From positions 1-38,396 of the forward strand of contig JALSJI010000090.1 of the NCBI GenBank assembly GCA_026989435.1: DNA of 38,396 nucleotides. Reading direction: 5' to 3'. The notes beneath the pieces were generated by a model. That model was not told where the DNA came from, made no database searches, and saw only the letters and a program-made list of their open reading frames with translations. The translations under genes and the position numbers were made by a program. How positions within the stretch are numbered: position 1 is the first letter of the stretch; each line of letters opens with the position of its first letter. Shown one piece after another: positions 17,401-25,351 of the stretch. The stretch is from Sulfurovum sp. Its GTDB lineage: Bacteria > Campylobacterota > Campylobacteria > Campylobacterales > Sulfurovaceae.

Positions 17401-17920
17401 GATTTGAGTCTATCTCTATATAGAGTTTACCTACATCTATACTACCGTCGCTGCGATAGTGTATGTTATCTGCACGAAAAAGGCTCTTGTGTACTGCTAT
17501 ATTGTTTTGTATAAAGGCATCCGGCTTTAGATCAATATTGTCGACTTCTACATCAAAATCGAATGAACCGGAACTACTCTTGTTTGTATCTTTTGTACCA
17601 AAGGTCTTTACAAGCGATTGAATAAGATCGATATTTGCATCTTCAATCTTGATTTGCCGGATAGAAATCTTTTTGTGAAGTAGAGCAAGAGGATTCCATT
17701 TGTATACAATAGTATGAGCAAGCCTCTGATTGGCATAGTGTAAATTTTCAATTTCTATGCCTGTAAAAATGTTCCCTGAAATCTTCTCATAAGATATATG
17801 ATAATCCGGTGCATATCTATCTGCAATTTTGGATATTACGTAAGAGGAGTTTAGGGCACTAAATAGAGCCAAGATCAAAAAAGAAAACAATAACAGCAAA
17901 ACAAAAACTATCTTTTTCAA
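14426..17920 (-). CDS. tamB: Translocation and assembly module protein TamB (AsmA-like)
   Basis: TamB is a very long periplasm-spanning protein, anchored in the inner membrane, that works with TamA in outer-membrane protein assembly and lipid transport. The N-terminal helix MKKIVFVLLLLFSFLILALF is followed by about 1,000 residues of repeating beta strands (AsmA/Vps13-like groove), including many N-x-D-I and D-I-x-x-x strand repeats. The C-terminal DUF490/TamB domain is clear: LLPKGGTYSFERKKF, PLLEIKVKHRS, QIQFSSKPSL, ILSLILFDTEAGG, then a beta-barrel-like end with final Phe (SYDIIFKDDF). The 1,164 residues fit the family. The start ATG overlaps the tamA stop by 4 bp (ATGA). Confidence 0.92.
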   Translation of the reverse strand: MKKIVFVLLLLFSFLILALFSALNSSYVISKIADRYAPDYHISYEKISGNIFTGIEIENLHYANQRLAHTIVYKWNPLALLHKKISIRQIKIEDANIDLIQSLVKTFGTKDTNKSSSGSFDFDVEVDNIDLKPDAFIQNNIAVHKSLFRADNIHYRSDGSIDVGKLYIEIDSNLTQLKLKGSMKEQELIFEALELDALDTHMLEALLSAFSQENEAKTKEQDKEHQADSKKPFIPKRVRILSLKGSIVAREYKTVAVDNLDIAVNNADIDIRKIVQNQKNAIALGSLALKMDTNVTSIDMNLSIDQEDLIVHRLTLHHVDTEALEKIWQRENNETKKPDEEKKSTKEDTNIWIPKNIIIARLQTDFLAAKHRPVEIEHITIWGDNLSFDLENRVAKSGEIDLKGVSNLSDINLEAKVNAGILKGKLLIHPKRALFRELNLPLRAKAIERIEADINVSSKYIAADIYTKAKELLLKREDGFNIDIHGFTARLDYDIAHKRLEVKSKALVDTPYASNIVLTNRLKQDDSFSYEGEIKADTLNGLESYIIEPLRNLDITYKGDAKSIDAKLLSKQLKGSFYTKEMKRGRLRLETLEPLYLNEFAPLPKELNGSKMDIKIDFPINFEKKGELEGKIKVTSNLLNMHADVTYAKTLRITSKTEIPPQSLLRKFNRKIKWQNLSPLSIDLTMKKSKLSANLRSRVLHGDINYHLQQHAIEGKIDLAGLHTTISGNSDKTMSVKSRIDSIVKLQKGIAALYRVDAPVPLDGSAVLTASIDKKEGVDILLSSPKLLYQADAGTKHLIRDIEAKLSLRDTKIILERYRFHWDKQKFFATKPSVVRIKENVVNLESLWVNDALSFTGEYHMQSKQGRIDAKAESFPVIHDFANLKTKIDLSVAVDGNSTNIEGKLELLEGKITYDVNQKSFASDSDIIIVQERKREKQSPWMQNMSVNVQVVTKKPLKMKQGAIDIELKPELGIHKAKNEKLMLLGSVLLPKGGTYSFERKKFILEKSAVHFTGNPNKPLLEIKVKHRSLNHKISIFISGTPAAPQIQFSSKPSLKKEQILSLILFDTEAGGDVHSGDEMMKMMGGAMAKSALNDIGVKIDHLVLGEGNSIEVGKQLTDKITIIYVDGEVSQVKLKYRHSPRTESVLQMSEESQSYDIIFKDDF

Positions 17921-19683
17921 AATGACTGTCCTATCTGAAAAGAGATACCATACTGTGAAGTATCATGGATATTCCATCCGATATCGACTTTAAAAGGACC
18001 AATAGGTGTCATGTAACGCAGTCCTACACCTGCTGCATGGATATAGTTTCCGCTAAAGTTATAGCTTTTGTCCGTAATCATCGTATGGTCACTAAAGAGT
18101 GCTCCGTAAATATTTTTCCATAGAGGATAGTTTGCCTCAAAAGAGAAATTAAGCATACTTAGCCCTCCCTCAATCGAGTCGCGTCTATTCGACTCTATAA
18201 CACCTATTTGTCTAAAACCGTAAGCGCGGTTAAAGAATGCACCCCCTGCATAAAGAAGCTTGGATGCGGGTATCTCATTGGCAGCTATATCTACTACACC
18301 GTATTTGCTTACGTTAGCCAGCGTCAAGTCGCCTATTGTATGAATCACCCTTCCCTCTAAAAGTGTCTTAAGATAGACACCGGCATCGCTTCCGTAGGGT
18401 AGACCATACTCCGTATAGGCAGAGAGATAGTACCCGTATTTAGGGTTTAGTTTTGAGTCTCTTGCATCATATATTGCATGTATATAGGGATAAAAGAGCA
18501 AAAAATTTCCCTCTTTGACAGCCTGAAGCAGATTTTGATTTCTTCTGAAATTATTCAGAAGTGAAATATTAATATTTTCAACTGCCAGCCCTGCATTAAG
18601 GCTTAGTCTTCCTTCATGGCTTTGCAAGTAGGTCCTTAAAAATGATTTCTCTTCTTTAAATCCTATAAATTCCAAATTGGAATATCCTATATTGCTCCCA
18701 AAATCGACACCATATCCAAAAGCTCTAAAGAGCACCGGTTTAAAAAAGTCCAGCGTAATGAGTTGCTCTCGTTGCGACCAGGAGCCTCTAAGGGTGATTT
18801 TCTGTGCATTAGATAAAAAGTTGCGTTTGCTTATCATGCCATGCACTCTAGCACCTACAAAAGTGTCATATCCTGCACCTACTTCATAATGATAGGGTTG
18901 ACTTAGTTCCGTGAGTGTAATATCTACCGGTACCTCATTATAAAATTTTCTATCCGTACCTAGAATAATACTATCAAAGGCATCCAAATCAAAAACTCTT
19001 GCATAGCTCTCTTGAATCTTTTGGGGGTCATAGCGTTCACCCTTTTTTGCTACCACTCTTGTCTTGATTATCTCGGGATCTATACTCTTAAGTCCCTTAA
19101 TAATCGTATCTCCAAAGGTACAGATGTCACCTTTTTTCAGTCTGTAGCGTATATCCACACTATGTTTCTGAAGATCTACATATGCCTTTGTCTCTAAATC
19201 ATAAGAGCAGTATCCCTTATTAAGTAAAGCTTGAATCATACCGTTTTTCGTCTCTATAAACGTTTTGGATCTAAAGATCTCCCCTTTTTTTACTTTGATA
19301 AAATTTTGAATAGGAAAATCACTCTGTATATCTATCTTTTTTATCTTTACAGGTCTGTTTTCTTTAATCTCTAAAACCAGTACTTCATCACTCTTGTTTA
19401 GCTTAAATCTCGCATTGTAAAACCCCTCAGAATTATAAAAGCTCTTCAAAGTCGAAAGCAGCGTCGGAATCAATTTCTCTTTAATACGGGGTCTATCTTC
19501 TTTCCAAAAAGCAAAAAAACTTTTTCTTTCCACACTTAGCACCTCATAGAGTCTTTCAAGTGTAATATGTTTTTGACCTTGTATTTTTATCGGACGGGTA
19601 ACGAGAGAGGTCTCTTTCTCTTCCGCAGAACACAGAACACTCATCATAAGCACAATAACAACAATGCCCCATCGATACTGCAT
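17917..19683 (-). CDS. tamA: Outer-membrane assembly protein TamA (BamA/Omp85 family)
   Basis: This is an Omp85-family outer-membrane protein with an N-terminal signal (WGIVVIVLMMSVLCSAEE), about three POTRA domains to around residue 260, and a C-terminal 16-strand barrel ending in Phe (YGISFQIGQSF). AGGAFFNRAYGFRQIG corresponds to the conserved L6 (V/I)RGY/F region, though the typical RGF is altered to RAYGF. The neighbour tamB makes TamA more likely than BamA, which has five POTRA domains and is longer. The frame opens at 19713, but ATG 19683 with GAGGAG 9 nt upstream begins the signal peptide properly, so I use it (588 residues). It is divergent from the eptA-like gene. Confidence 0.9.
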   Translation of the reverse strand: MQYRWGIVVIVLMMSVLCSAEEKETSLVTRPIKIQGQKHITLERLYEVLSVERKSFFAFWKEDRPRIKEKLIPTLLSTLKSFYNSEGFYNARFKLNKSDEVLVLEIKENRPVKIKKIDIQSDFPIQNFIKVKKGEIFRSKTFIETKNGMIQALLNKGYCSYDLETKAYVDLQKHSVDIRYRLKKGDICTFGDTIIKGLKSIDPEIIKTRVVAKKGERYDPQKIQESYARVFDLDAFDSIILGTDRKFYNEVPVDITLTELSQPYHYEVGAGYDTFVGARVHGMISKRNFLSNAQKITLRGSWSQREQLITLDFFKPVLFRAFGYGVDFGSNIGYSNLEFIGFKEEKSFLRTYLQSHEGRLSLNAGLAVENINISLLNNFRRNQNLLQAVKEGNFLLFYPYIHAIYDARDSKLNPKYGYYLSAYTEYGLPYGSDAGVYLKTLLEGRVIHTIGDLTLANVSKYGVVDIAANEIPASKLLYAGGAFFNRAYGFRQIGVIESNRRDSIEGGLSMLNFSFEANYPLWKNIYGALFSDHTMITDKSYNFSGNYIHAAGVGLRYMTPIGPFKVDIGWNIHDTSQYGISFQIGQSF

Positions 19684-19708
19684 AACATTAAACTCCTCTT
19701 GTGGGTGT

Positions 19709-19714
19709 ATCATA
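19709..19714 (-). promoter_or_regulatory. Extended -10 box of tamA-tamB
   Basis: TGTTATGAT on the minus strand, 26 bp before the tamA ATG, is a TGn-extended -10 element without an obvious -35. Confidence 0.4.
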
Positions 19715-19768
19715 ACAAAATAACCCTAAACAACTAGTGGTCATTTCATTTTATTTCTCTTTTTTCGT

Positions 19769-19774
19769 TATAAT
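19769..19774 (+). promoter_or_regulatory. -10 box of the phosphoethanolamine-transferase gene
   Basis: A perfect TATAAT on the plus strand lies 28 bp before the GTG start. The upstream stretch is T-rich with no clear -35, as is usual for Campylobacterota promoters. Confidence 0.55.
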
Positions 19775-19802
19775 GCTATTATTTAATATTAAAAGGTGAC
19801 AT

Positions 19803-21383
19803 GTGAGACAATTTTCAATAAGATTTTTAGTGATTGCAACAGCACTCTTTATCACCCTCTTGTTTAACCTGAACTTTTTTGAACAGGTTTTTAAAATCTA
19901 CCCCATCACTATCTCTAACCTTGGATTTTTACTCTCTCTTGTCCTTATCCTTTATGCTTTACTTGTAATTATCTTCTCGCTCTTTGGCTTTAGATATACG
20001 ATTAAGCCCGTACTGATTTTTACACTTCTTCTAGCTTCCTGTGTACAGTATTTTATGCAAAGCTACAATATCATTATGGACAAAACTATGATAGAAAACG
20101 TACTACAGACAAATATACAAGAGAGTATGGAACTACTCAGTTTTGAGCTCATAGTTTCACTGATTCTCATGGGTATCGTCCCCTCTGTTATTGTCTATAA
20201 ACTCCCTTTAGAGGAGAAGGGGTTCAAAAAAGAGCTTTGGTCTACACTCTCACTTATCTTTTTACATCTCCTACTCATTCTCCTCTTGCTTTTTACTTTT
20301 TCCAAACACTACACCTCTTTTTTCAGAGAGCATAAAAGTTTACGTCTATATACCAATCCTCATGCAAGCATCTACAACAGTGTTGCCTATACCTATGAAC
20401 ACTTTAAGCAAAGAAATATTCCGATGAAAATCATTGGAGAGGATGCCGTCACCGATGCTCCGGCACAAAGAAAGAGAAAAATAGTGATCATGGTTGTAGG
20501 AGAAGCGGCAAGAGCAGACCACTTCTCTCTTAACGGTTATAAGAAAAAAACCAATCCTTTGTTAGAAAAAGAGGATATTATCAATTTTTCCAATCTCTAC
20601 TCCTGCGGTACAACAACGGCCGTCTCGGTACCCTGCATGTTCTCTGTTTATCACAGAGACGACTACAGCAGTACAAAAGGCTACAATACCTATAACGTCT
20701 TGGATATTCTCTCTTATGCAGGCGTGCATGTTTTATGGCGAGACAACAATTCCGATTCCAAAGGTGTTGCGCTCAGAGTAACTTACGAACATTATAAGAG
20801 TGCCAAACGCAATCCTCTCTGTGATGAGACAGAGTGCCGTGATCTCGGTATGCTTGAAGGACTAAAAAATGTTATAGAAAAAAGTAGTAAAGATATACTC
20901 ATCGTATTGCACCAAATGGGTAATCATGGACCTGCTTATTATAAACGTTATCCCAAAACATTTGAACGATTTACTCCCGTATGCAAGAGCAACCAGCTTG
21001 AAAAGTGTTCAAAAGAGGAGATAAGCAATGCCTATGACAATGCCCTGTTATATACGGACTACTTCCTCTCAAAAACTATCAAGCTCTTAAAACACTATGA
21101 AAAAGAGTCTCATACGGCGATGATATATATGGCTGATCATGGTGAATCTCTAGGTGAAGGCGGTCTATACCTGCATGGTCTTCCCTACTTTATTGCACCG
21201 GATCATCAAAAACATGTAGGTACACTGATGTGGTTTTCTAAAACATTTCCCATAGACAGAGCGCATTTGGCACAACAATCAAAAAGAAGATTCTCACACG
21301 ACAATCTATTTTCCACACTGCTTGGGATCTTTGATATAAAAACAAAGGTATATGAGAAAGAGATGGATATGCTAAAAAATTAA
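19803..21383 (+). CDS. Phosphoethanolamine transferase (EptA/EptC-like membrane sulfatase)
   Basis: This integral membrane enzyme probably moves phosphoethanolamine from phosphatidylethanolamine to lipid A, core sugar or a flagellar protein. Five N-terminal helices (about residues 7-165) carry a periplasmic alkaline-phosphatase-fold domain. Motifs are GEAARADHFSLNGY (metal ligand E234), SCGTTTAVSVPCMFS with the likely nucleophile T270, HQMGNHGPAYYKRYP, and MADHGESLGEGGLYLHG. Cys pairs in the soluble domain suit disulfides. The start is GTG 19803 with AAAGG 6-7 nt upstream; an out-of-frame ATG overlaps it and stops at once (ATGTGA). It overlaps gpsA by 4 bp tail to tail. In Campylobacter such enzymes modify lipid A and the flagellar rod and give polymyxin resistance (family knowledge). 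Confidence 0.92.
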   Translation: MRQFSIRFLVIATALFITLLFNLNFFEQVFKIYPITISNLGFLLSLVLILYALLVIIFSLFGFRYTIKPVLIFTLLLASCVQYFMQSYNIIMDKTMIENVLQTNIQESMELLSFELIVSLILMGIVPSVIVYKLPLEEKGFKKELWSTLSLIFLHLLLILLLLFTFSKHYTSFFREHKSLRLYTNPHASIYNSVAYTYEHFKQRNIPMKIIGEDAVTDAPAQRKRKIVIMVVGEAARADHFSLNGYKKKTNPLLEKEDIINFSNLYSCGTTTAVSVPCMFSVYHRDDYSSTKGYNTYNVLDILSYAGVHVLWRDNNSDSKGVALRVTYEHYKSAKRNPLCDETECRDLGMLEGLKNVIEKSSKDILIVLHQMGNHGPAYYKRYPKTFERFTPVCKSNQLEKCSKEEISNAYDNALLYTDYFLSKTIKLLKHYEKESHTAMIYMADHGESLGEGGLYLHGLPYFIAPDHQKHVGTLMWFSKTFPIDRAHLAQQSKRRFSHDNLFSTLLGIFDIKTKVYEKEMDMLKN

Positions 21384-22267
21384 GAAAGAAGATCTTTAAC
21401 ACTCTCTAAAGGATCTTTTCTCTCTTCAATCATCGCATATACCTCGTCTGCAATGGGAAGGTAGATACCCCTTTTTTTTGCTATTTTATGTAAAGCCCTT
21501 GCCGTAGGTATACCCTCTGCTACCTCTTGTAACTCATCTAAAATAGTCTCAAGCTCTTTACCCTGAGCAAGTCCGAGTCCCACTCTGTAATTACGTGAAA
21601 GTGTTGAAGATGCGGTTAAAAAGAGATCTCCTGCACCTCCTAAAGATAAAAAGGTTTCAGGCTTTGCGCCAAAAGACTCACCAAATCTTGTCATCTCTAC
21701 TAGGCCGCGTGAAATCAATGCCGCTCTTGCATTGTTTCCAAGTCCGAGTCCGTCACAAATGCCACCTGCAATGGCTATGACGTTCTTGTAGGCTCCAGAG
21801 ATTTCTGCTCCTGCCACGTCGTCACTCACATACCCTTTAATAAATGCAGGCAGAGCATCTGCATAGCATTGTGCCAAATTTTGATTGGCAGAAGATATGA
21901 TTAAGGCAGTGGGAAGAGATTGCTCCACCTCTGCCGCAAAAGAGGGACCGGAGATAAATGCCAGTCTCTCTTTGCTGATAAATGCTTCATAGACTTCATT
22001 GAGAAATGCACCGGTATTTGCCTCTATACCTTTTGCTGCAACAAGCAGATTTTGACCGTGATCCACAAAATTCTCTTGCATCCACTGACGTACATATTGT
22101 GCAGGAATTGCAATAACCAGATAGTGATACGTCAGTGCCTCTTCAATACTTACAAAATTTTCTATATTTTTTTGCCGACGCGAAGTAATGACTACGTTGT
22201 TCTTTTGGCTATAGGCATGATAGAGTGCCTGCCCCCACTTACCTGCACCGATAATTGCTATTTCCAT
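21380..22267 (-). CDS. gpsA: Glycerol-3-phosphate dehydrogenase [NAD(P)+]
   Basis: GpsA reduces dihydroxyacetone phosphate to sn-glycerol-3-phosphate, the backbone of phospholipids. The Rossmann GAGKWGQA is at 7-14, the NAD-binding KGIEANTG follows, then SGPSFAAEV, the catalytic lysine segment GAYKNVIAIAGGICDGLGLGNN, and GGAGDLFLTASSTLSRNYRVG. The 295 residues are slightly short compared with the usual 330, with the loss spread over the N-terminal domain loops, as in other Campylobacterota. It lies 8 bp after rfbC and is probably cotranscribed with it. Confidence 0.96.
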   Translation of the reverse strand: MEIAIIGAGKWGQALYHAYSQKNNVVITSRRQKNIENFVSIEEALTYHYLVIAIPAQYVRQWMQENFVDHGQNLLVAAKGIEANTGAFLNEVYEAFISKERLAFISGPSFAAEVEQSLPTALIISSANQNLAQCYADALPAFIKGYVSDDVAGAEISGAYKNVIAIAGGICDGLGLGNNARAALISRGLVEMTRFGESFGAKPETFLSLGGAGDLFLTASSTLSRNYRVGLGLAQGKELETILDELQEVAEGIPTARALHKIAKKRGIYLPIADEVYAMIEERKDPLESVKDLLS

Positions 22268-22275
22268 ACTGCTTT

Positions 22276-22848
22276 CTATTCATATAAATTTTGACGGTAA
22301 TCAAACAAATCGGCATCTTTAAACCGTGGCTGTTTGCGATCTTTTTCAGAGAGCAGTAGTTCTGTTCCGTCTATGCCCCACTCTATCCCTAAGTCCGGAT
22401 CATTATAGAGTATACCTCTGTCATGTTCGGGAGAGTAGTAATTGTCCACCTTGTAGGAAAAGATAGCCGTGTCGGACGTGACCACAAAGCCGTGGGCAAA
22501 ACCTCGCGGTACCAAAAGCTGTTTTTTGTTCTCTTCGGATAACTCTATCATCATATGCTCACCAAATGTCGGAGAGCCTTTGCGAATATCTACTGCCACA
22601 TCCAATACACTCCCCTGAATGACTCTTACCAGTTTTGTTTGAGAAAAAGGAGGGAGCTGATAGTGCAGTCCCCTGAAAACACCCAATGAAGATTTGGATT
22701 CATTATCCTGTACAAAGTCTATCGTGTAAGCTAATCTCCTTTCAAGCAAATCTTTTCTATATGTCTCTGCAAAATAGCCTCTCTCATCCCCAAATATTTT
22801 TGGTTCTATGGTATAAACACCCTCTAATTTCGTCTCTTTTATCTCCAT
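22276..22848 (-). CDS. rfbC: dTDP-4-dehydrorhamnose 3,5-epimerase
   Basis: RmlC/RfbC epimerises dTDP-4-keto-6-deoxyglucose at C3 and C5 on the way to dTDP-L-rhamnose. The cupin core is plain: GDERGYFAETY, FVQDNESKSSLGVFRGLHYQ with the catalytic His, KLVRVIQGSVLDVAVDIRKGSPTFG (longer than shown in one run), VPRGFAHGF, and NYYSPEHDRGI with the catalytic Tyr. The frame opens at 22893, but ATG 22848, 8 bp after the upstream stop, gives the normal 190 residues. rmlA, rmlB and rmlD are not in this window, so rhamnose synthesis needs genes elsewhere or the gene serves another dTDP sugar. Confidence 0.93.
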   Translation of the reverse strand: MEIKETKLEGVYTIEPKIFGDERGYFAETYRKDLLERRLAYTIDFVQDNESKSSLGVFRGLHYQLPPFSQTKLVRVIQGSVLDVAVDIRKGSPTFGEHMMIELSEENKKQLLVPRGFAHGFVVTSDTAIFSYKVDNYYSPEHDRGILYNDPDLGIEWGIDGTELLLSEKDRKQPRFKDADLFDYRQNLYE

Positions 22849-22856
22849 CTTTCTAC

Positions 22857-23999
22857 CTACGCTCCTAGTACCTTCGCTTCTATGCTTTTCCATGCACTGA
22901 GTGCCAAACTCTCCGGGATTTTGACATCGTCAAAAGTCAAAATAGCACCCTCAGGTACATCTCTTTTTACGACAGCATCTTTCATAAGCCCTATGGGTAC
23001 ATGGTTTGGATGGTCTTTTATCTTAGCAGCAATACCCCGTACATCAAAACTTCCTATACCTTTTGCAATACGCTCACCCGATGCTAAGTCTCTTTTGGCA
23101 ACGGTAACAGTACTAATAGTAGGGTTTTTACCATTATCTAAAAGCACGCCCTTGCCGTCAAATACCCTTGCAATAGTCTTAAAAATCTCCAGATGACATA
23201 GATGATAGGGTTTAAGCAGTGAATAAAAAGGTCCTTCACCCATTTTATAGTAGCGTAGCCCCTCTGCTTGATTTGCATCATGCTCCACGGTTAAAAATAC
23301 CCCGGCAAACAGCTTAGATGAAAGTAGATAGTCGCTAATAGGTTCTCCTATCTCTTTAGCCTTTTTTGCGAGAATACTCCCCCCTTCTAAATCATCATCG
23401 TTCTCTAATCCTATGAGACCCTCTTGTGCAATCGTTGTGCCAAATCCATTGGCAACCAATGTCTGCTCTATTTGCATTTTAGTGCCGTCGGTAAATGACG
23501 TAACCATATCCAAGCTAATGCCCGACTTTCCGCCCCAGTACTTCATCTCCTCTAAACTGGGATTATGATTTAAAAAACCTTTGATATTGCCGTAAACAAG
23601 CGGTCTAAACCCCATAGCAACCGCCTCTTCGTGTAAGGCGGCCAAAACTCCGGGCTGATCGCCTTCAGCTTCGGTTACCATACCTTTGTCTATAAAATAG
23701 GAGCCTACCGTAACATGAAACTCTGAGTTCATCGTCACCACCGGTATGTTTACTTTTAAAATTTTATCTATAGTCTCACAAGCATAAATCGCATCGCCCG
23801 TACACTCTACAATCAAATCTGAACTTTCTATAAGGTCATCTATTTCATTGGTCATATTTTCATTGGATGGAAAATCTGATCTCTCCTCTATCGTTGATCT
23901 TGTAAGTATCTTTCCTACTTTGTAGTGAGGATGATTTAACAATGCATTCACAAACCCCTTTGCTATAAATCCTGTTCCAATGACACCAATTTTTTTCAC
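22857..23999 (-). CDS. SAF-domain homoserine-dehydrogenase-like oxidoreductase, copy 2
   Basis: This NAD(P)-binding protein combines an N-terminal Rossmann fold (GVIGTGFIAKG, residues 5-15), a homoserine-dehydrogenase-like middle (IVECTGDAIYA, VVTMNSEFHVT, TEAEGDQPGVLA) and a C-terminal SAF domain (VKRDVPEGAILTFDDV). This is the architecture of the COG4091 'predicted homoserine dehydrogenase with SAF domain' group. SAF domains also occur in sialic-acid synthases. The substrate is unknown; a sugar or polyol of surface glycans is plausible because rfbC follows 8 bp downstream. The start is GTG 23999 with AAAGGGGA upstream. It aligns without gaps with the 380-residue gene upstream, at roughly two-thirds identity by eye. 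Confidence 0.75.
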   Translation of the reverse strand: MKKIGVIGTGFIAKGFVNALLNHPHYKVGKILTRSTIEERSDFPSNENMTNEIDDLIESSDLIVECTGDAIYACETIDKILKVNIPVVTMNSEFHVTVGSYFIDKGMVTEAEGDQPGVLAALHEEAVAMGFRPLVYGNIKGFLNHNPSLEEMKYWGGKSGISLDMVTSFTDGTKMQIEQTLVANGFGTTIAQEGLIGLENDDDLEGGSILAKKAKEIGEPISDYLLSSKLFAGVFLTVEHDANQAEGLRYYKMGEGPFYSLLKPYHLCHLEIFKTIARVFDGKGVLLDNGKNPTISTVTVAKRDLASGERIAKGIGSFDVRGIAAKIKDHPNHVPIGLMKDAVVKRDVPEGAILTFDDVKIPESLALSAWKSIEAKVLGA

Positions 24000-24092
24000 A
24001 CTATTCCCCTTTAAGATTCAATCACATCATTTTATCAAAAAAAATGTCAAATTATTTTGACTATAATCAAAAATCATGACTATTTGATCTAT

Positions 24093-25235
24093 TTACACAG
24101 AAAATAGATTTTTTTCTATATTTTTCCATGCAGTTAATGCTAGACTAGCAGGTACTTCGACATCATCAAATGTCACAATACTCCCTTCGGCTATATCTCT
24201 TTTTAAAACAACATCTTTCATAAGCCCAATAGGTACATGGTTTTTATGTTCTTTGATTTTCACTGCAATACCGCGCACATCAAAACTACCTATACCTTTC
24301 TTGATGCTCTCCCCTGCTTTTAAGTCTCTCTTAGCTATGGTGGCTGTACTGATAGTAGGTACTTCATTATTATCAAGTAAAATACCTCTTCCTTGCAATA
24401 CTCTGTCAATCGTTTTAATAATTTCGAAATAACATAGGTGGTAAGGTCTATCTAAGACAAAAAATGGACCATTACCCATTTTATAATTGCTTAATCCAAT
24501 ATGATGTGCATCACTATGCTCAGCAACGATAAACACGCCTGGCTTTACAGCGGGAGAAATAAGATAATCACTAATGGGTCTGCCTAACTCTTTTGCTTTT
24601 TTGGCTAAAAGTGCACCACCTTCCCAAGTGTCATCATTCTCTAGCCCTATGAGACCATCTTGTGCAATATCTGCACCCAGTCCATTAGCAACTAAGGTCT
24701 GCTCAATCTGCACCTTTGTTCCATCTGTAAAAGAGGTTGTCATATCAACACTAAAACCTTGTTTATCTGCCCAAAACTTCATATCTTCTTCAGTAGGATT
24801 ATGTGCTAAAAAACCTTTCATATTTGCATATACTAATGGTTTAAACCCCATAGACAAGGCCTCTTCATTGAGCATAGCAAGTACACCGGGCTGATCACCT
24901 TCTGCCTCCGTTAGCAACCCTTTACCGACAAAGTACGAACCACACGTTACATGAAACTCGGCATTCATAGTAACTACGGGCAAAGAAGCTTTTAATATTT
25001 TATCGATTGAGTCTGCTGCATAGATAGCATCACCGGTACACTCTACAATAAGATCTGAATGCTCAATCAACTCATCCAAGTTATTTGTTAATTTCTCATA
25101 ACAAGGAAAATCTTTCCTTGAACCTATATTTGAACGTGTTAAAATTTTCTCTAAACTATAGCTTGGACTACTCTCTAGCAGTTGTACAATACCTTTGGCG
25201 ATAAAACCACTGCCTATCACACTTATTTTTTTCAT
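24093..25235 (-). CDS. SAF-domain homoserine-dehydrogenase-like oxidoreductase, copy 1
   Basis: This is the tandem partner of the next gene, with the same 380-residue length and domain order: Rossmann ISVIGSGFIAKG, IVECTGDAIYAADSI, VVTMNAEFHVTCGSYF, TEAEGDQPGVLA, TSFTDGTK, GIGSFDVRGIAVKIK and a terminal SAF domain. Copy-specific differences cluster in 140-160 and 225-250, possibly near the substrate pocket. Equal length and no gaps argue that both copies are functional and may form heteromers or act on two epimeric substrates (inference). The 93 bp between them is AT-rich; a TTGACA is present there, but no matching -10 at 17 bp. The gene starts just below a palindromic double -10 element. Confidence 0.75.
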   Translation of the reverse strand: MKKISVIGSGFIAKGIVQLLESSPSYSLEKILTRSNIGSRKDFPCYEKLTNNLDELIEHSDLIVECTGDAIYAADSIDKILKASLPVVTMNAEFHVTCGSYFVGKGLLTEAEGDQPGVLAMLNEEALSMGFKPLVYANMKGFLAHNPTEEDMKFWADKQGFSVDMTTSFTDGTKVQIEQTLVANGLGADIAQDGLIGLENDDTWEGGALLAKKAKELGRPISDYLISPAVKPGVFIVAEHSDAHHIGLSNYKMGNGPFFVLDRPYHLCYFEIIKTIDRVLQGRGILLDNNEVPTISTATIAKRDLKAGESIKKGIGSFDVRGIAVKIKEHKNHVPIGLMKDVVLKRDIAEGSIVTFDDVEVPASLALTAWKNIEKNLFSV

Positions 25236-25267
25236 AGAACTTTTTCCTTTCTATATCATAAATTTGT

Positions 25268-25285
25268 TATAATGTAGATATTATA
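25268..25285. promoter_or_regulatory. Back-to-back -10 elements in the divergent region
   Basis: TATAAT (25268-25273, plus) and its complement ATTATA (25280-25285, TATAAT on minus) are separated by 6 bp. They would drive the unknown gene at 25352 and the SAF gene at 25235 respectively, on overlapping DNA, so only one polymerase could bind at a time. Confidence 0.45.
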
Positions 25286-25351
25286 CCGATTAATGATAAA
25301 ATCCCATATTTTTTACACCATAATAAATAGCGGCCAACTGAGGAATAGACA

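Noticed and set aside
24000-24092. TTGACA promoter between the two SAF genes
   Set aside because: A perfect TTGACA is present on the minus strand, but no -10 lies at 16-18 bp; TAAAAT follows at only 10 bp.
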